Origin: Clostridiales bacterium
Lineage (GTDB): Bacteria > Bacillota > Clostridia > Peptostreptococcales > Anaerovoracaceae
Assembly (NCBI GenBank): GCA_009776955.1
Contig: WRMW01000004.1
Span: 1-64,000 of the forward strand
Reading direction: 5' to 3'
DNA: 64,000 nt
A program made the translations under genes and the position numbers. The notes under the pieces are model-generated. The model did no database searches, was not told where the DNA came from, and saw only the letters and a program-made list of their open reading frames with translations. Positions 25,586-36,000 of the stretch are shown piece by piece; position 1 is the first letter of the stretch, and each line of letters begins with the position of its first letter.

Positions 25586-26277
25586 CTGAATACCTCCCTA
25601 AAACACTCGTCCACGCTCTTGCCCTCCTGCTCACGGAGTTCGTCCACGCTCTGCACGCGCACCACTCGCCCGCCCGCAAGGAATATCACATCGTCGAGTA
25701 TTTTTTCGATGTCCGAGATAAGGTGTGTGCTGATAAGCACCGTCCCTTCTTCATTATAATTGCGAAGTATCGTGTTCAATATGAAGTCGCGTGCAGCCGG
25801 GTCCACTCCGCCGATTGGCTCATCGAGCAGGTATAATTTTGCTGCACGGCTCATCACAAAGGCGAGCTGCACCTTCTCTTTTGTCCCTTTCGAAAGGGTC
25901 TTGAACAATGCGTCAAGTTGCACGCCAAGCGAGCCGAGCATATCCGTGGCCTTCGCCAAGTCAAAGTCCTCGTAGAAATCAGCGAACATCGCCGCGCAGT
26001 CCTGCACCTTCATTCGTTCGTCGAAATACACTCGGTCCGGCAGATAGCTTATAATCTTCTTCGTCTCTGGCCCTGGCACCATGCCGTCTATCAATATTTC
26101 CCCGGCGGTCGGCACAAGCAGCTCGTTGGCGAGCTTTATCAGCGTTGTCTTTCCGCTCCCGTTCGGGCCGAGCAGCCCCACTATACGACCGGCCTCTATC
26201 TCAAAAGTCACTTCGTCAAGCGCCGTCACCTGGCCGAAGGTCTTTGTCAGCCCCTTGCATTCAAGTATCGTACCCAT
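25579..26277 (-). CDS. ABC transporter ATPase of the GntR-ABC2 operon
   Basis: A 232-residue ATPase of the drug/antibiotic ABC-2 class. Walker A is GPNGSGKTT (about residues 36-44), the Q-loop region reads SYLPDRVYFDE, the signature is weak (LSKGTKEKVQLA instead of LSGGxxQR), and Walker B is LYLLDEPIGGVDP. The modified LSKG signature is usual in YtrB/BcrA-like subunits of Bacillota. Its first base is shared with the regulator gene stop (26277) and its end overlaps the permease by 7 bp, so the three proteins are translationally coupled. It energises the permease at 24716-25585. Confidence 0.92.
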   Translation of the reverse strand: MGTILECKGLTKTFGQVTALDEVTFEIEAGRIVGLLGPNGSGKTTLIKLANELLVPTAGEILIDGMVPGPETKKIISYLPDRVYFDERMKVQDCAAMFADFYEDFDLAKATDMLGSLGVQLDALFKTLSKGTKEKVQLAFVMSRAAKLYLLDEPIGGVDPAARDFILNTILRNYNEEGTVLISTHLISDIEKILDDVIFLAGGRVVRVQSVDELREQEGKSVDECFREVFRC

Positions 26278-26636
26278 CAGTTTCTCACCTCCCTAATCCA
26301 CTTCACCGCCTCGTCCTCGCTTATCCCGATGGCCTTCATGCCGTCGAAAAATGCCTCGACCTGCGCGCTCGCAAGATTCTCTTTCAGTCCGCCGATCATC
26401 TCCTCGTCCTCCGTCACGCTCCTGCCGGCCGTCCTGTGCGTGCGCAGCAGCCCTTGGGCCTCAAGCTCCGCAAGAGCTTTTTGCATAGTGTTCGGATTCA
26501 CCTCGGCTTCAAGCGCAAGCGCACGCACGCTCGGCACGGCGCTGCCTGGCGGGTACGCGCCCGTCAGCACCCCGCGCTGCAAGTGCTCTATCAGCTGCGC
26601 ATAGATCGGCCTGTCCTTTCTAAATATCCAATCCAT
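26277..26636 (-). CDS. GntR-family regulator, YtrA subfamily
   Basis: A 119-residue transcription factor with an N-terminal winged helix (PIYAQLIEHLQRGVLTGAYPPGS to GRSVTEDEE) and a short C-terminal dimerisation part of about 40 residues, the defining size of the YtrA subfamily. These proteins repress their own ABC-transporter operon until an envelope-active compound appears. Start ATG 26636 has an AAGGAAAGG site. Directly upstream is a perfect 11-bp inverted repeat (26653-26686), the likely autoregulatory operator. It is followed without gap by the ATPase and permease genes that it presumably controls. Confidence 0.93.
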   Translation of the reverse strand: MDWIFRKDRPIYAQLIEHLQRGVLTGAYPPGSAVPSVRALALEAEVNPNTMQKALAELEAQGLLRTHRTAGRSVTEDEEMIGGLKENLASAQVEAFFDGMKAIGISEDEAVKWIREVRN

Positions 26637-26652
26637 AACAATTCCTTTCCTT

Positions 26653-26686
26653 GTACTATTGTACTAAGCACTTAATACAATAGTAC
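26653..26686. promoter_or_regulatory. Operator-like inverted repeat for the YtrA-type regulator
   Basis: Arms GTACTATTGTA (26653-26663) and TACAATAGTAC (26676-26686) are exact complements with a 12-nt spacer, 17 nt before the regulator start. YtrA-type proteins bind inverted repeats of this size at their own promoters. Confidence 0.75.
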
Positions 26687-26765
26687 ACTCTCCACCCCTT
26701 GTCAATCCCCAAAAAATTCCTTCTAAAGTTTTTCAAAAAACATGTTTCAAACAGGACTTTTGGGG

Positions 26766-26771
26766 TATACT
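26766..26771 (+). promoter_or_regulatory. Possible -10 element for the surface-protein gene
   Basis: TATACT at 26766-26771 preceded by a weak -35. It would give a leader of about 120 nt containing two hairpins. Confidence 0.35.
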
Positions 26772-26813
26772 ATTGGCATCTAATCACATTGAATAGGATC
26801 GTAGCTTGGAGAA

Positions 26814-26861
26814 CCTCGAATTTCCGAGGGGAAACTATTTGGAACCCTAAATTTTTTAGGG
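26814..26861 (+). ncRNA. Two tandem leader hairpins with shared frame and different stems
   Basis: CCTCG/CGAGG (26814-26829) and CCCTAAA/TTTAGGG (26845-26861). Both sit in the frame GAACC...GGGGAA, but the inner stem bases differ and stay complementary. They lie in the 5' leader of the large surface-protein gene, 34 nt before its start. No known riboswitch fits. Confidence 0.5.
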
Positions 26862-26894
26862 GGAAGCTTTATATATGTATAGGGGGTAACGACC

Positions 26895-29720
26895 ATGTTT
26901 AATTTTGGATTGAAAACGTACAAGAGGCCGCACAAGCACCTCACGCTTTTGGTGGCCGCGCTCGCAATAGTGGCACTGCTGGGAGTCTATGTCATCCCGC
27001 AAGTCACGGTCTTTGCGGACGAGGAGTTCTTCACTGTGACTTATTATGATTTCTGGGACAGCAAGGTTTATTCGGAGGAAGTGCTGTATGGGGAGTCGGC
27101 GAACCCGCCTGACTCGTCCGCAGTTCCCGCCCCAGAGGGCATGGTGTTCACAGGATGGGCTACGGCCGACCTTGCTTCGGTGACGCATGACATCGACGCA
27201 TGGGCAGGGTACGAGCCTGTATACGAGCCGATAGTGGCGCTTCCAGAGGAAACAGAGCCTGTCGACGACACGCCTGTGGCTGCCGAGGCGGGAACAGAAC
27301 CGGCCGACGATGAAACCGAGCCTGCCGATGGCCTGATTGCCCTCGCCGACGATGAAACCGAGCCCGCCGACGATACGCTTTCGCCGCTTGCCCCGCTTGA
27401 GGACTCCCCGCAGGAAGTGGAAGGTCCCGCCCTTAGCAAGACAAACTGGAACGCAGTGCTCGGCAGCCCAAGCTTCAAGTACACGCTTCCCGCAAACGCC
27501 CAAAAGCTTGAATACTCCGACGTATCGAACAACGGTCACACATTCCTCGATTACGTGTATATGGTGTGCGATGATGATGGGAATATCACGCTCATCTTCC
27601 TTGCCTCCTCGGACAACAAAAGGTTTGAGCCGGCCGCAGGCTCGTATATGAATTATGGCGGCTATTCTGGCGTGGTCGTCGGGGCGTGGGATAAATCGAC
27701 CAAGGAGATGTACAGGGCGTTTGAAGTGCATATCCCCGCAGGCGGGATCGTAAATCTGCAGTCGGGTCTCATCAACATCGTAAACGAAAACAACCAGCCC
27801 CATTCGATTTCAAACGAGATGCTGAGCTTCACAAACCTGTTCTACACGCAGCACTATGTATATGAAAGCGATCCGTCGTCAGCGACCCTGAGAATAACGA
27901 TAAGCGGCGCAGGAGTGGTCGGCAGCGCCGTGGAGGCCGCCCCCATATCCATAAAGGGCTATGTGTACGACGAAGATTGCCTGCTCAATGTGAAATCGGG
28001 AACGATCACGCAATCCCCCGCCTTGGTGTTGAAGCTGTATTACGAGAGAAACGATGACGAGTACAGTTTTATGATAATCGGCAATGGCGGCGAGACGGCT
28101 TACAACGGCAGCCCGCAGTCGCTTGCAGGCATTGGGGTGGATCCCCGCTACACCATCGTGTTTCCTGGCGTCGAGCCGGATGACCATTACACGGTGGACG
28201 GCGTCGTCCTCGGCGACAATTCCGTGGGCACGAATCCTGGCTCCTATCCGCAAGACCTTCAGCTGAAAGCGGGCTATAAGGTGTTCTACGACGGCCCGAA
28301 AAAGACAGAGGGCGTCGTGGGCAAGGAGGATGTCACCGATCTGTTCAGCAATCCGGGCGTGAAAAACGCTGCGCTGACCATAACCGCGGACGACACCCCC
28401 ATCACCGTCACCGCTGACGGCGACACGAAACCATATGACGGCACAGCGCTGACAAAGCCAAGCTATTTCGTGACAGGGCTTCCCGCCGGCCATGCGCTGT
28501 CCGCAAAAACAGAGGGTTCGATAACGAATGTGGGGACAGAGGCCAATATAATAGTCAAGGAGAGCATCGTTATCACGCGCGACAGCGACGGCGTGGATGC
28601 CACTTCTTTCTTCACAATGATAGGCACGCACGCCGGCAAGCTAGTGGTCGAACCCGCGCCCCTGACGATTACCGTGCATGACCAATGGGTGACGGAGGGC
28701 GACCCGATTCCGGCCGCGTTCGCCATCACGATTGACGGCTTTGTGGGCGGCGACGATTATACGGCGCTTCAGGGCGAGGCGGAGTATATGACCGACTACA
28801 CGCCGGACGCGCTCGCGGGCGAGGTCTTTCCCGTCAAGCTTTCAGGGTGGACGGCCGACAATTACGCCATCGAATATATAGACGGCAATATTTATGTAGA
28901 GGCTGTTGTGGGCGACGACCCAGGTGATGACCCTGGCGACGACCCGGTCGATGACCCGACCGACGACCCCGGTGACGACCCCGGCGACGACTCGACCGAC
29001 GACCCAACCGATGACCTGACTGACGACGATGAGCCTATCGTCATCCCGCCTCCGGGCGGCGGCACAGGCGGTAGCAGCACAGGCGGTGGCGGCACAGGTG
29101 GCGGCGGTGGTGGCGGCACGGTCATCCCCGCAGGCGACTCTGGCCTCGCAGCAACCCCCACAACAACCCCTGGCCCGACTACCGCAGCAACCACCGCAGG
29201 CGAACCCGCAGCCGTAGAACCCGCAGCGGTTGTCACGACCATAAACGACGAGGAAGTCCCTTTGGCGGCTAGGGTGGTTCCCATCGCTGACGAAGCGGTA
29301 CCGCTCGCAAGCTTCACGGCCTCATGGGCGCTGCTCAACCTGATACTCACCATCGTCACCATAATAATAGCGGCGGCGCTTATACTGACCTACTCCCGCA
29401 GGCGTGAGGAAGAAGCTGACGCCGACCTCGCAGAAGCCGCCGCCCGCCCGGCACACGTTGGTGACGCTGCTTACGATGATGACGGTCGCCAAAAAACCAA
29501 GCGCCGCCTCGTTCCGCGCCTGCTCGCCATAGCGGCTGCCCTCATCGCAGTCTTGCTGTTCATAGTGACAGAGAACATGAGACTGCCGATGATACTTGCC
29601 GACAACTGGACCATCTGGCACATAGTCATCACGGCTGTTGGCATTGTCCTTGCCATCTTTTCGCTTGCAAACTCCCGATATATATTGTTTAATGAAAAGG
29701 TTGGACGAGTAAGCTGTTAA
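26895..29720 (+). CDS. Large repeat-rich cell-surface protein
   Basis: A 941-residue secreted, membrane-anchored protein. A signal peptide (residues 1-41, ending VTVFA) is followed by an InlB B-repeat-like module (about 45-105), an acidic region with DDETEPAD repeats (110-175), an unidentified domain (180-350), two MBG-like beta domains (about 500-670; PYDGTALTKP is typical), a DDPGDDP repeat (672-713), a Gly/Ser-rich linker (720-745), and three hydrophobic helices near the C-terminus (about 808-834, 868-892, 903-928) instead of an LPxTG anchor. Start ATG 26895 has an AGGGGGT site. Adhesion or surface-layer function is plausible but unproven. The InlB-like module also appears in the PrkC-like kinase in this window. 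Confidence 0.85.
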   Translation: MFNFGLKTYKRPHKHLTLLVAALAIVALLGVYVIPQVTVFADEEFFTVTYYDFWDSKVYSEEVLYGESANPPDSSAVPAPEGMVFTGWATADLASVTHDIDAWAGYEPVYEPIVALPEETEPVDDTPVAAEAGTEPADDETEPADGLIALADDETEPADDTLSPLAPLEDSPQEVEGPALSKTNWNAVLGSPSFKYTLPANAQKLEYSDVSNNGHTFLDYVYMVCDDDGNITLIFLASSDNKRFEPAAGSYMNYGGYSGVVVGAWDKSTKEMYRAFEVHIPAGGIVNLQSGLINIVNENNQPHSISNEMLSFTNLFYTQHYVYESDPSSATLRITISGAGVVGSAVEAAPISIKGYVYDEDCLLNVKSGTITQSPALVLKLYYERNDDEYSFMIIGNGGETAYNGSPQSLAGIGVDPRYTIVFPGVEPDDHYTVDGVVLGDNSVGTNPGSYPQDLQLKAGYKVFYDGPKKTEGVVGKEDVTDLFSNPGVKNAALTITADDTPITVTADGDTKPYDGTALTKPSYFVTGLPAGHALSAKTEGSITNVGTEANIIVKESIVITRDSDGVDATSFFTMIGTHAGKLVVEPAPLTITVHDQWVTEGDPIPAAFAITIDGFVGGDDYTALQGEAEYMTDYTPDALAGEVFPVKLSGWTADNYAIEYIDGNIYVEAVVGDDPGDDPGDDPVDDPTDDPGDDPGDDSTDDPTDDLTDDDEPIVIPPPGGGTGGSSTGGGGTGGGGGGGTVIPAGDSGLAATPTTTPGPTTAATTAGEPAAVEPAAVVTTINDEEVPLAARVVPIADEAVPLASFTASWALLNLILTIVTIIIAAALILTYSRRREEEADADLAEAAARPAHVGDAAYDDDGRQKTKRRLVPRLLAIAAALIAVLLFIVTENMRLPMILADNWTIWHIVITAVGIVLAIFSLANSRYILFNEKVGRVSC

Positions 29721-29743
29721 AGCCCATAGATGGAGGTAAGTAA

Positions 29744-30886
29744 ATGAATTTCAGTTTGACAAAGGAGCATGAATTTGTCAGGAAGATGGTGCGGGAGTTC
29801 TCCGTAGGAGAGGTCGAGCCGATTGCGGCCGAAATCGACAAAGAGCACCGCTTCCCGACAGAGAACATCCCCAAAATGGCCAGATACGGCCTTTTTGGTG
29901 TTCCGTTCCCGAAAGAGTATGAAGGGGCGGGCGGCGACAACCTCGCGTACACCATCACGGTGGAGGAATTGTCGAGGGTCTGCGCGACGACGGGCGTTAT
30001 CTGTTCGGCGCACACATCGCTATGCGCATGGCCGATTTTCTACTTCGGCAATGACGAGCAAAAGGCGAAATATCTGCCAGACCTCGCCTCTGGCCGCAAG
30101 CTCGGCGGATTCGGCCTGACCGAGCCCAATGCCGGCTCTGATGCCGCCGGCCAACAGACGCGGGCGGTCGACATGGGCGACCACTGGCTTGTCAACGGCT
30201 CAAAGATCTTTATCACGAACGGCGGCGTGGCGGAGACTTTCGTGGTCATGGCGATGACCGACAAGTCGAAAAAGACGCGTGGCATCTCGGCGTTTATCGT
30301 GGAGAAAGGTTTTGAGGGCTTCTCCATCGGGAAGATCGAGGACAAGATGGGCATCTGCGGTTCATCCACGGCCGAACTGGTGTTCCAGAACATGAAGGTC
30401 CCGAAAGAGAATATTCTCGGCAAGCCAGGCGACGGGTTCAAGGTCGCGATGTCCACGCTTGATGGCGGACGCATCGGCATCGGGGCGCAAGCGCTTGGCA
30501 TCGCGCAGGGCGCGCTTGACGTGACCATAGAATATATGAAAGCGCGCAAGCAGTTCGGCAAGCGGCTTGTGGATATGGATCCGCTGCGCTTCAATATCGC
30601 CGAGATCGCGACGGAGATCGAAGCTGCTCGCCTTCTATTGTATAAGGCCGCTTACCACAAAGATCGGGGCGAGCCTTACGGCCAGTGGGCGGCGATGGGC
30701 AAGTATTACGCTTCCGAGGTCGCCATGAGAACGACTACCAAGTGCGTACAGCTTTATGGTGGTTACGGCTACACGAGGGATTATCCGGTAGAGCGCATGA
30801 TGAGAGACGCCAAGATCACCGAACTTTATGAGGGCACGACAGAAGTTCAGAAGATGGTTATCGCGGCTGCGGTCATCGGTAAATAA
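29744..30886 (+). CDS. bcd: Short-chain acyl-CoA dehydrogenase (butyryl-CoA dehydrogenase type)
   Basis: FAD enzyme of 380 residues that interconverts crotonyl-CoA and butyryl-CoA (or a related short acyl-CoA). Family signatures are seen: FGLTEPNAGSDAAGQQTRA, the FAD and substrate region WLVNGSKIFITNGG, and the C-terminal catalytic Glu in ITELYEGTTEVQKMVIA. With etfB and etfA directly following (14 and 18 nt) it should form the Bcd-Etf complex, which in Clostridia bifurcates electrons from NADH to crotonyl-CoA and ferredoxin. No thiolase, hydroxybutyryl-CoA dehydrogenase or crotonase gene is in the window. The substrate chain length is inferred. ATG 29744 has a GGAGGT site. Confidence 0.92.
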   Translation: MNFSLTKEHEFVRKMVREFSVGEVEPIAAEIDKEHRFPTENIPKMARYGLFGVPFPKEYEGAGGDNLAYTITVEELSRVCATTGVICSAHTSLCAWPIFYFGNDEQKAKYLPDLASGRKLGGFGLTEPNAGSDAAGQQTRAVDMGDHWLVNGSKIFITNGGVAETFVVMAMTDKSKKTRGISAFIVEKGFEGFSIGKIEDKMGICGSSTAELVFQNMKVPKENILGKPGDGFKVAMSTLDGGRIGIGAQALGIAQGALDVTIEYMKARKQFGKRLVDMDPLRFNIAEIATEIEAARLLLYKAAYHKDRGEPYGQWAAMGKYYASEVAMRTTTKCVQLYGGYGYTRDYPVERMMRDAKITELYEGTTEVQKMVIAAAVIGK

Positions 30887-30900
30887 GGAGGTACGGCACA

Positions 30901-31704
30901 ATGGCATTCAAGATAGTAGTATGCGCGAAGCAAGTACCGGACACCAACGAGATAAAGATAGATCCGGTCAAAAAGACCCTTATGAGGGAGGGCGTCCCGA
31001 GCATCCTCAACCACGACGATGCGAACGCGCTCGAAGAAGCGCTGTTGATAAAGGACAAATATCCCGACACGCACATAACAGTTATTTCAATGGGCCCGCC
31101 GCAGGCGAAGGACATGCTTATCGAGTGCCTTGCGATGGGCGCTGACGAGGCGGTTTTGGCATCGGACAGGGCGCTCGGCGGTTCGGACACATGGGCGACT
31201 TCGAACGCGCTCGCGGCGGTCATCGACAAGCTAGGCGGCTGTGATTTGATTTTTGCAGGGCGTCAGGCCATCGATGGCGACACGGCGCAGGTCGGCCCGC
31301 AGATAGCGGAGAAGATGGATATTCCCCAGGTCACATACGTATCGGAGCTTGAAATATCCAAGGACATGAAACGCATCACCGTCAAGCGCGCGCTTGAGGA
31401 CGGCTACGAGCTTATCGAGATTGACACCCCTTGCATGCTCACCGCCATCAAGGAACTCAATACGCCGCGATATATGTCCATCAGCGGCATATTCGACGCG
31501 TGCAAGAAAGAAATCCCCGTCTGGGGCGCGGCAGACCTCGGAGTGGACGTGGACAAGGAAGTCGGTCTTGACGCATCGCCGACAAAGGTGTTCCGCTCGT
31601 TCACGCCAGCACCCAAGGGCAAGGGCGAAATGCTTGAGGGCGAAACCGAATGCGACTTGGCGAAAGGGCTCCTTGTCGGGCTCAAGTCCAAGCATGTGAT
31701 ATAG
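30901..31704 (+). CDS. etfB: Electron transfer flavoprotein, beta subunit
   Basis: EtfB binds the bifurcating FAD in Etf complexes of anaerobes (AMP in other Etfs) and pairs with EtfA. The 267-residue protein starts MAFKIVVCAKQVPDT, the conserved N-terminus, and has the signature VKRALEDGYELIEIDTPCML toward the C-terminal third. The loop DGDTAQVGPQIAE, involved in nucleotide and flavin binding, is present. ATG 30901 follows an AAGGAGGT site 14 nt after the dehydrogenase stop. The protein should act in the cytoplasm as the electron entry module of the Bcd-Etf complex. Confidence 0.95.
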   Translation: MAFKIVVCAKQVPDTNEIKIDPVKKTLMREGVPSILNHDDANALEEALLIKDKYPDTHITVISMGPPQAKDMLIECLAMGADEAVLASDRALGGSDTWATSNALAAVIDKLGGCDLIFAGRQAIDGDTAQVGPQIAEKMDIPQVTYVSELEISKDMKRITVKRALEDGYELIEIDTPCMLTAIKELNTPRYMSISGIFDACKKEIPVWGAADLGVDVDKEVGLDASPTKVFRSFTPAPKGKGEMLEGETECDLAKGLLVGLKSKHVI

Positions 31705-31722
31705 GAAGGGAGGCGACGAACT

Positions 31723-33018
31723 ATGGCAGTTATCATAATAGACGAAAAATGCAAAGGCTGTAAACTTTGCCTCAAAGCCTGTCCCTTCGAAGCGATCGAC
31801 ATGGTGGACAAGCTTGCGGTGCTGAACGAGAAATGCACCCATTGCAAACAATGTATCCCTGAGTGTCCGTTTGACGCTATCATAGACGAGGAGAAGGCTG
31901 GCGAGAAGGCAGACCTTTCAGCGTACAAGGACGTATGGGTCTATGCGGAGCAGCGCGCCGGGAAAATGATGAACGTTGCGCTTGAGCTTATAGGCGAAGG
32001 CCGCAGGCTCGCCCGCGAGATAAGCAAGGACACGAAGGTCTGGGCGGTTCTTATCGGCGACAAGGTGGAAGCCCTGGCACAGGAGTGCTTTGAGTACGGC
32101 GCGGACGGCGTCTACATACTTGAGGACGCCTTGCTCCAGAAGTACACCACCGATGGCTACACCAAGGTCTTTACCGAGGTGATAGCGGACAAAAAGCCTG
32201 AGATAGTGCTGTTCGGCGCGACGCATATAGGGCGCGACCTTGCCCCGCGCGTTGCGGCAAGGCTCAACACAGGCCTCACTGCCGACTGCACAAGGCTCGA
32301 CATCAAGGTTTCAAGCTATATCGACTATGCGGAGAAATATACCACCCAAGACACGTCGGATCTCGATCCTGCGTCGGACGACAAAGGGCTCAAGCAGACG
32401 CGTCCTGCGTTCGGCGGAAACCTTATGGCTACCATCATCACGCCGGACACGCGCCCACAGATGGCAACGGTGCGGCCGGGCGTCATGACGAGGCGCGAGA
32501 GGGCGGCAGGAGCGAAGGGCGAGACCGTCCGTGTCACGCCGGTCCTTGCGGCTTCCGATATCCGTACAAACGTCAAGGAGATCGTCAAGAGCGCGAAGGA
32601 GATTGTTTCGCTCACCGACGCCGAGATCATATGTTCGGGCGGTCGCGGCCTCGGCACGCCAGACGGGTTTGCGCTTGTAAAGCAACTGGCAGACAAGGTC
32701 GGCGGCGTTGTGGGTTCGTCGAGGGCGGCGGTCGACGCAGGCTGGATCGACCATGTCCATCAGGTAGGGCAGACCGGCACGACGGTCAAGCCTAGGCTTT
32801 ACTTCGCCTGCGGCATATCAGGCGCCATCCAGCACCTGGCAGGTATGCAGAGCTCGGATATGATCGTGGCGATAAACAAAGACCCCGACGCCCCCATATT
32901 TGAGGTGGCGGACTACGGAATAGTAGGGGACCTCTACAAGGTCATCCCCGAAATTATTGCCGAGTGGGGCAATGCGGATACTCTCTACGAGGCGACCATC
33001 GACCGCAGCGCCGAGTAA
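31723..33018 (+). CDS. etfA: Electron transfer flavoprotein alpha subunit with N-terminal ferredoxin domain
   Basis: EtfA carries the second FAD and passes electrons between EtfB and the dehydrogenase. Of 431 residues, the first about 65 form a 2[4Fe-4S] ferredoxin domain: [12 protein letters not shown] and [12 protein letters not shown]. The remaining part is a normal EtfA with the C-terminal FAD motif [23 protein letters not shown] and [13 protein letters not shown] ferredoxin-fused EtfA is known from caffeyl-CoA reductase and lactate dehydrogenase complexes of acetogens and supports an electron-bifurcating role. ATG 31723 follows a GGAAGGGAGG site. The last 34 bp overlap the 3' end of the convergent PBP gene. 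Confidence 0.94.
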   Translation: MAVIIIDEKCKGCKLCLKACPFEAIDMVDKLAVLNEKCTHCKQCIPECPFDAIIDEEKAGEKADLSAYKDVWVYAEQRAGKMMNVALELIGEGRRLAREISKDTKVWAVLIGDKVEALAQECFEYGADGVYILEDALLQKYTTDGYTKVFTEVIADKKPEIVLFGATHIGRDLAPRVAARLNTGLTADCTRLDIKVSSYIDYAEKYTTQDTSDLDPASDDKGLKQTRPAFGGNLMATIITPDTRPQMATVRPGVMTRRERAAGAKGETVRVTPVLAASDIRTNVKEIVKSAKEIVSLTDAEIICSGGRGLGTPDGFALVKQLADKVGGVVGSSRAAVDAGWIDHVHQVGQTGTTVKPRLYFACGISGAIQHLAGMQSSDMIVAINKDPDAPIFEVADYGIVGDLYKVIPEIIAEWGNADTLYEATIDRSAE

Positions 33019-36000
33019 AACGAATTTATAAAAACAATAGGATTCGGCAGAGCCTGCGTGTAAGACGTGGGCTCTGTTGCTATTGATGCGCCCGTAGTCG
33101 CTCCCGTGAGATTTGGATCCGGCTGCGGGTCAGGTTCCGGATCGGGGTCTGGCGGCGGGTCGGGGTCTGGTGGCGGGTCGGGGCCAGGCGGCGGGGCAGC
33201 CGACTCCACTGCCACATTGACCCTGGACTCCACAGGCCGTCGTTCACCCGCAGGCGGGTTTTGCTCCGTGACAATATCGTTGTTGCGACCTGTGATCTGT
33301 TTGCCTGCGTCGTCATAAACATCGCCGAGCTTCAAGTACAACGCCTCCAGAGCCCTTCTCGCATCCCTAAGCGTCATGCCTATAAGGTTTGGCACCACGG
33401 CAGTGCCGAAGTTGGTGTCAAGCGTCTCATGCCCATAGTTGTAAGGATAGTTGTTTGGGTCAAGGTTGTGCAGATGGCAATAGAACTCCGGTGCCTGGTT
33501 CGTCTTGATCTCGTCCTCGTCCGACGCTTTGATCGACGAGAACAGACGCATATCCTGATGCGGGCACCATGGCGTCGCCAAGTAGCCCGAATCCAGACAG
33601 ACCTGAAATTCCTCTACGCCCATGTCGACATACTCGGGGACGGTGTTTATGATGAAATAATCGGTGAATGTTTTTTCGTTGTCCGGGTTGCTTGTCTCTC
33701 TTGTCGAGACTCTGGACTGTACCACGTTCTCGGGCATGGCCGGAAAGTCGCCATGGTCGTCTTCATCGATGATGCGCGCCATAACCTTGCTGAAGAGGCT
33801 GGCAGAAGCGGCCGAGCCTGCTGACAGCGGCACATTGACGTCGCAGCCTATCCAGACGCTCGCGGAATACCTTGGCGTGCTGCCGACAAACCAGGCATCG
33901 TAATTCTCGGAGGCTGTTCCGGTTTTGCCCGCCGTAGGCGTGCCGCTTATCTGGGCGGCAGTGGCTATGCCGCTTGTGACGGTGGTGCGTAGCATGTCCG
34001 TAACGATAAAGGCCGTGCCCTCGTCCATTACCTGCGTCCGTTCAGGCGTGCCGTCGAGCAGGACGTTCCCGCGTTTGTCCTTGACCAAGGTGTACGTGAT
34101 GGGCGTGACTAGTTCGCCGCGGTTAGGGAACGCTCCATATGCTGAAGTGATTTCAAGCGGCGTCATGCCGTTGGTCATGCCTCCCAGAGCGAGGGCGCCT
34201 GGCCCCACGTCGTTTGTGCCCCCCTCCTCCACAATTGTTGTGATCCCGAGCTTTTTCATGAAGTCGATAGACCTCCGCTCGCCTATCTCAAGCAAGACTT
34301 TTACGGCGTTCACATTGACCGATTGCTCGAGGGAGTAGCGCATGGTATGCGGCCCTCTGAAGCCGCTGTACCAGTTTTTCGGCCATGGGCGGCCCTTATA
34401 CTCCATCTCCTCGTCGATGATGATGGAGACTGGCGACCAGAACTCCCCAAAGGTCGGTATGTCGCCGCCGACCCGCTCGCCGTTCGCGCTCATTTCAATG
34501 GCCGGCCCGTAGACGCCGATTGTCTTGACAGTGGAGCCTGGCTGTCTGGGTGAGATTGAGCGGTTGAACTGGAACTGCCCCGATATGTCGCGTCCACCGA
34601 CCATGGCCTTGAGATGCCCGTTGGTATGGTCGATAAGTACAAAAGACGATTGCGGCTGAAGTATCTCCTGCCTCAGCGTGAACTTCGACGGGTCTATCCA
34701 TATAACGCCTTCGTCGTCGACCGTGAAGATGTTGTGGTCGCTGTCAAAGAAATCCTTTGACAGTATCAGAGAGCCGGTATCGTCTATGTCCTTGTACTCG
34801 ACCGGGATGGGTATGTAGCCGCCCTTGGTCATATAGAGCACGCCGTCCGGTCGCTTGTAAAAGTCCTTGAACTCAAGGTTTATATCAGGGCCTCCCGCCC
34901 CGGACGTTTGGTAGACGCCGAACCTTTTCGTCCTTCCTGAAAAAATGGTCATGCTGCCGTCAGCGTTCCACCTGAAATCCGACAGGCTTTCGTCATCCTC
35001 GTCGTATATCATGCGGAACCAAGGTATGGAGTCCTGCCCTTCCTCTGCCCTGTCCTCAAACATATACTCAAAGGCGAACAGCACTATATTGCCGTCCTCG
35101 TCGAGCAGGTTTCCGTTTCGGTCAGTGTTTCTCAGCTCCGCTTTCGGAAAGTTTTCGGGGTTTTCGTATTCCTCCATCGCGATATCCTGAGCACGCTGGT
35201 TGAATGTCGTATGGATATCGAGCCCGCCGCTGTAGATCATCTGCATCGCTTCGTCGCGGCTCACGATGGACGGGACATTTCTCAGCAAGTCGTCGACGAG
35301 GTTGTTTATGGCATAACTCACAAAGAAGTCCGCGTTGCTCTCCACTTCGATCTCTCTTGGCTGCAGATGCCGCCGGATATTGTCCCTCGATGCCCGTTCG
35401 AACTCGTCTTCTGTTATATAGCCTTGGGAGAGCATCTCCTCAAGCACGATTTTCAGCCTGGACTCGATAGCGTCGTTGAAAAGGTATACGAATTGCGAGC
35501 CTACAAGCAGGATGCGCGGGTCGTCGGGCTCCACCTCGCTAGGCAATACCGTACGGATCATGGCGAACTCGGACGGAGCCTGCGGAAGCGCTGCAAGCGC
35601 CGCCGATTCTATAAGGGTAAGATCCTCCACAGCCTTGCCATAATAGTTTTCAGCCGCTGCGACGATGCCGTAGCTATGGTTGCCGAGTGCGATGGTGTTG
35701 AGGTAGATTGTCAGGATTTCTTCTTTGGATAGGTGCTTTTCCAGCTCGCGCGCGTAAAAAGCCTCCTTGATCTTCCTATCGGCGCTCCGCTCGCTGCGCT
35801 CGTCGAACAGCCAGATGTTCCTGGCAAGCTGCTGTGATATGGTGCTTGTTCCTGTTGCCCCGCCGACGCCGGTGCCCCTCTGGAAGCTCTCAAGCACAGC
35901 GCCGACCATACGTATCATGTTGAAGCCCCTATGCGTCCAGAATGTCCTGTCCTCTATCGCGACTATGGCATTGATAAGATCGTCCGGAAACTGCTGGAAT

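Noticed and set aside
28912-29040. DDPGDDP repeat of the surface protein as calcium-binding dockerin or RTX repeats.
   Set aside because: The spacing does not fit either motif; it is a simple acidic linker.
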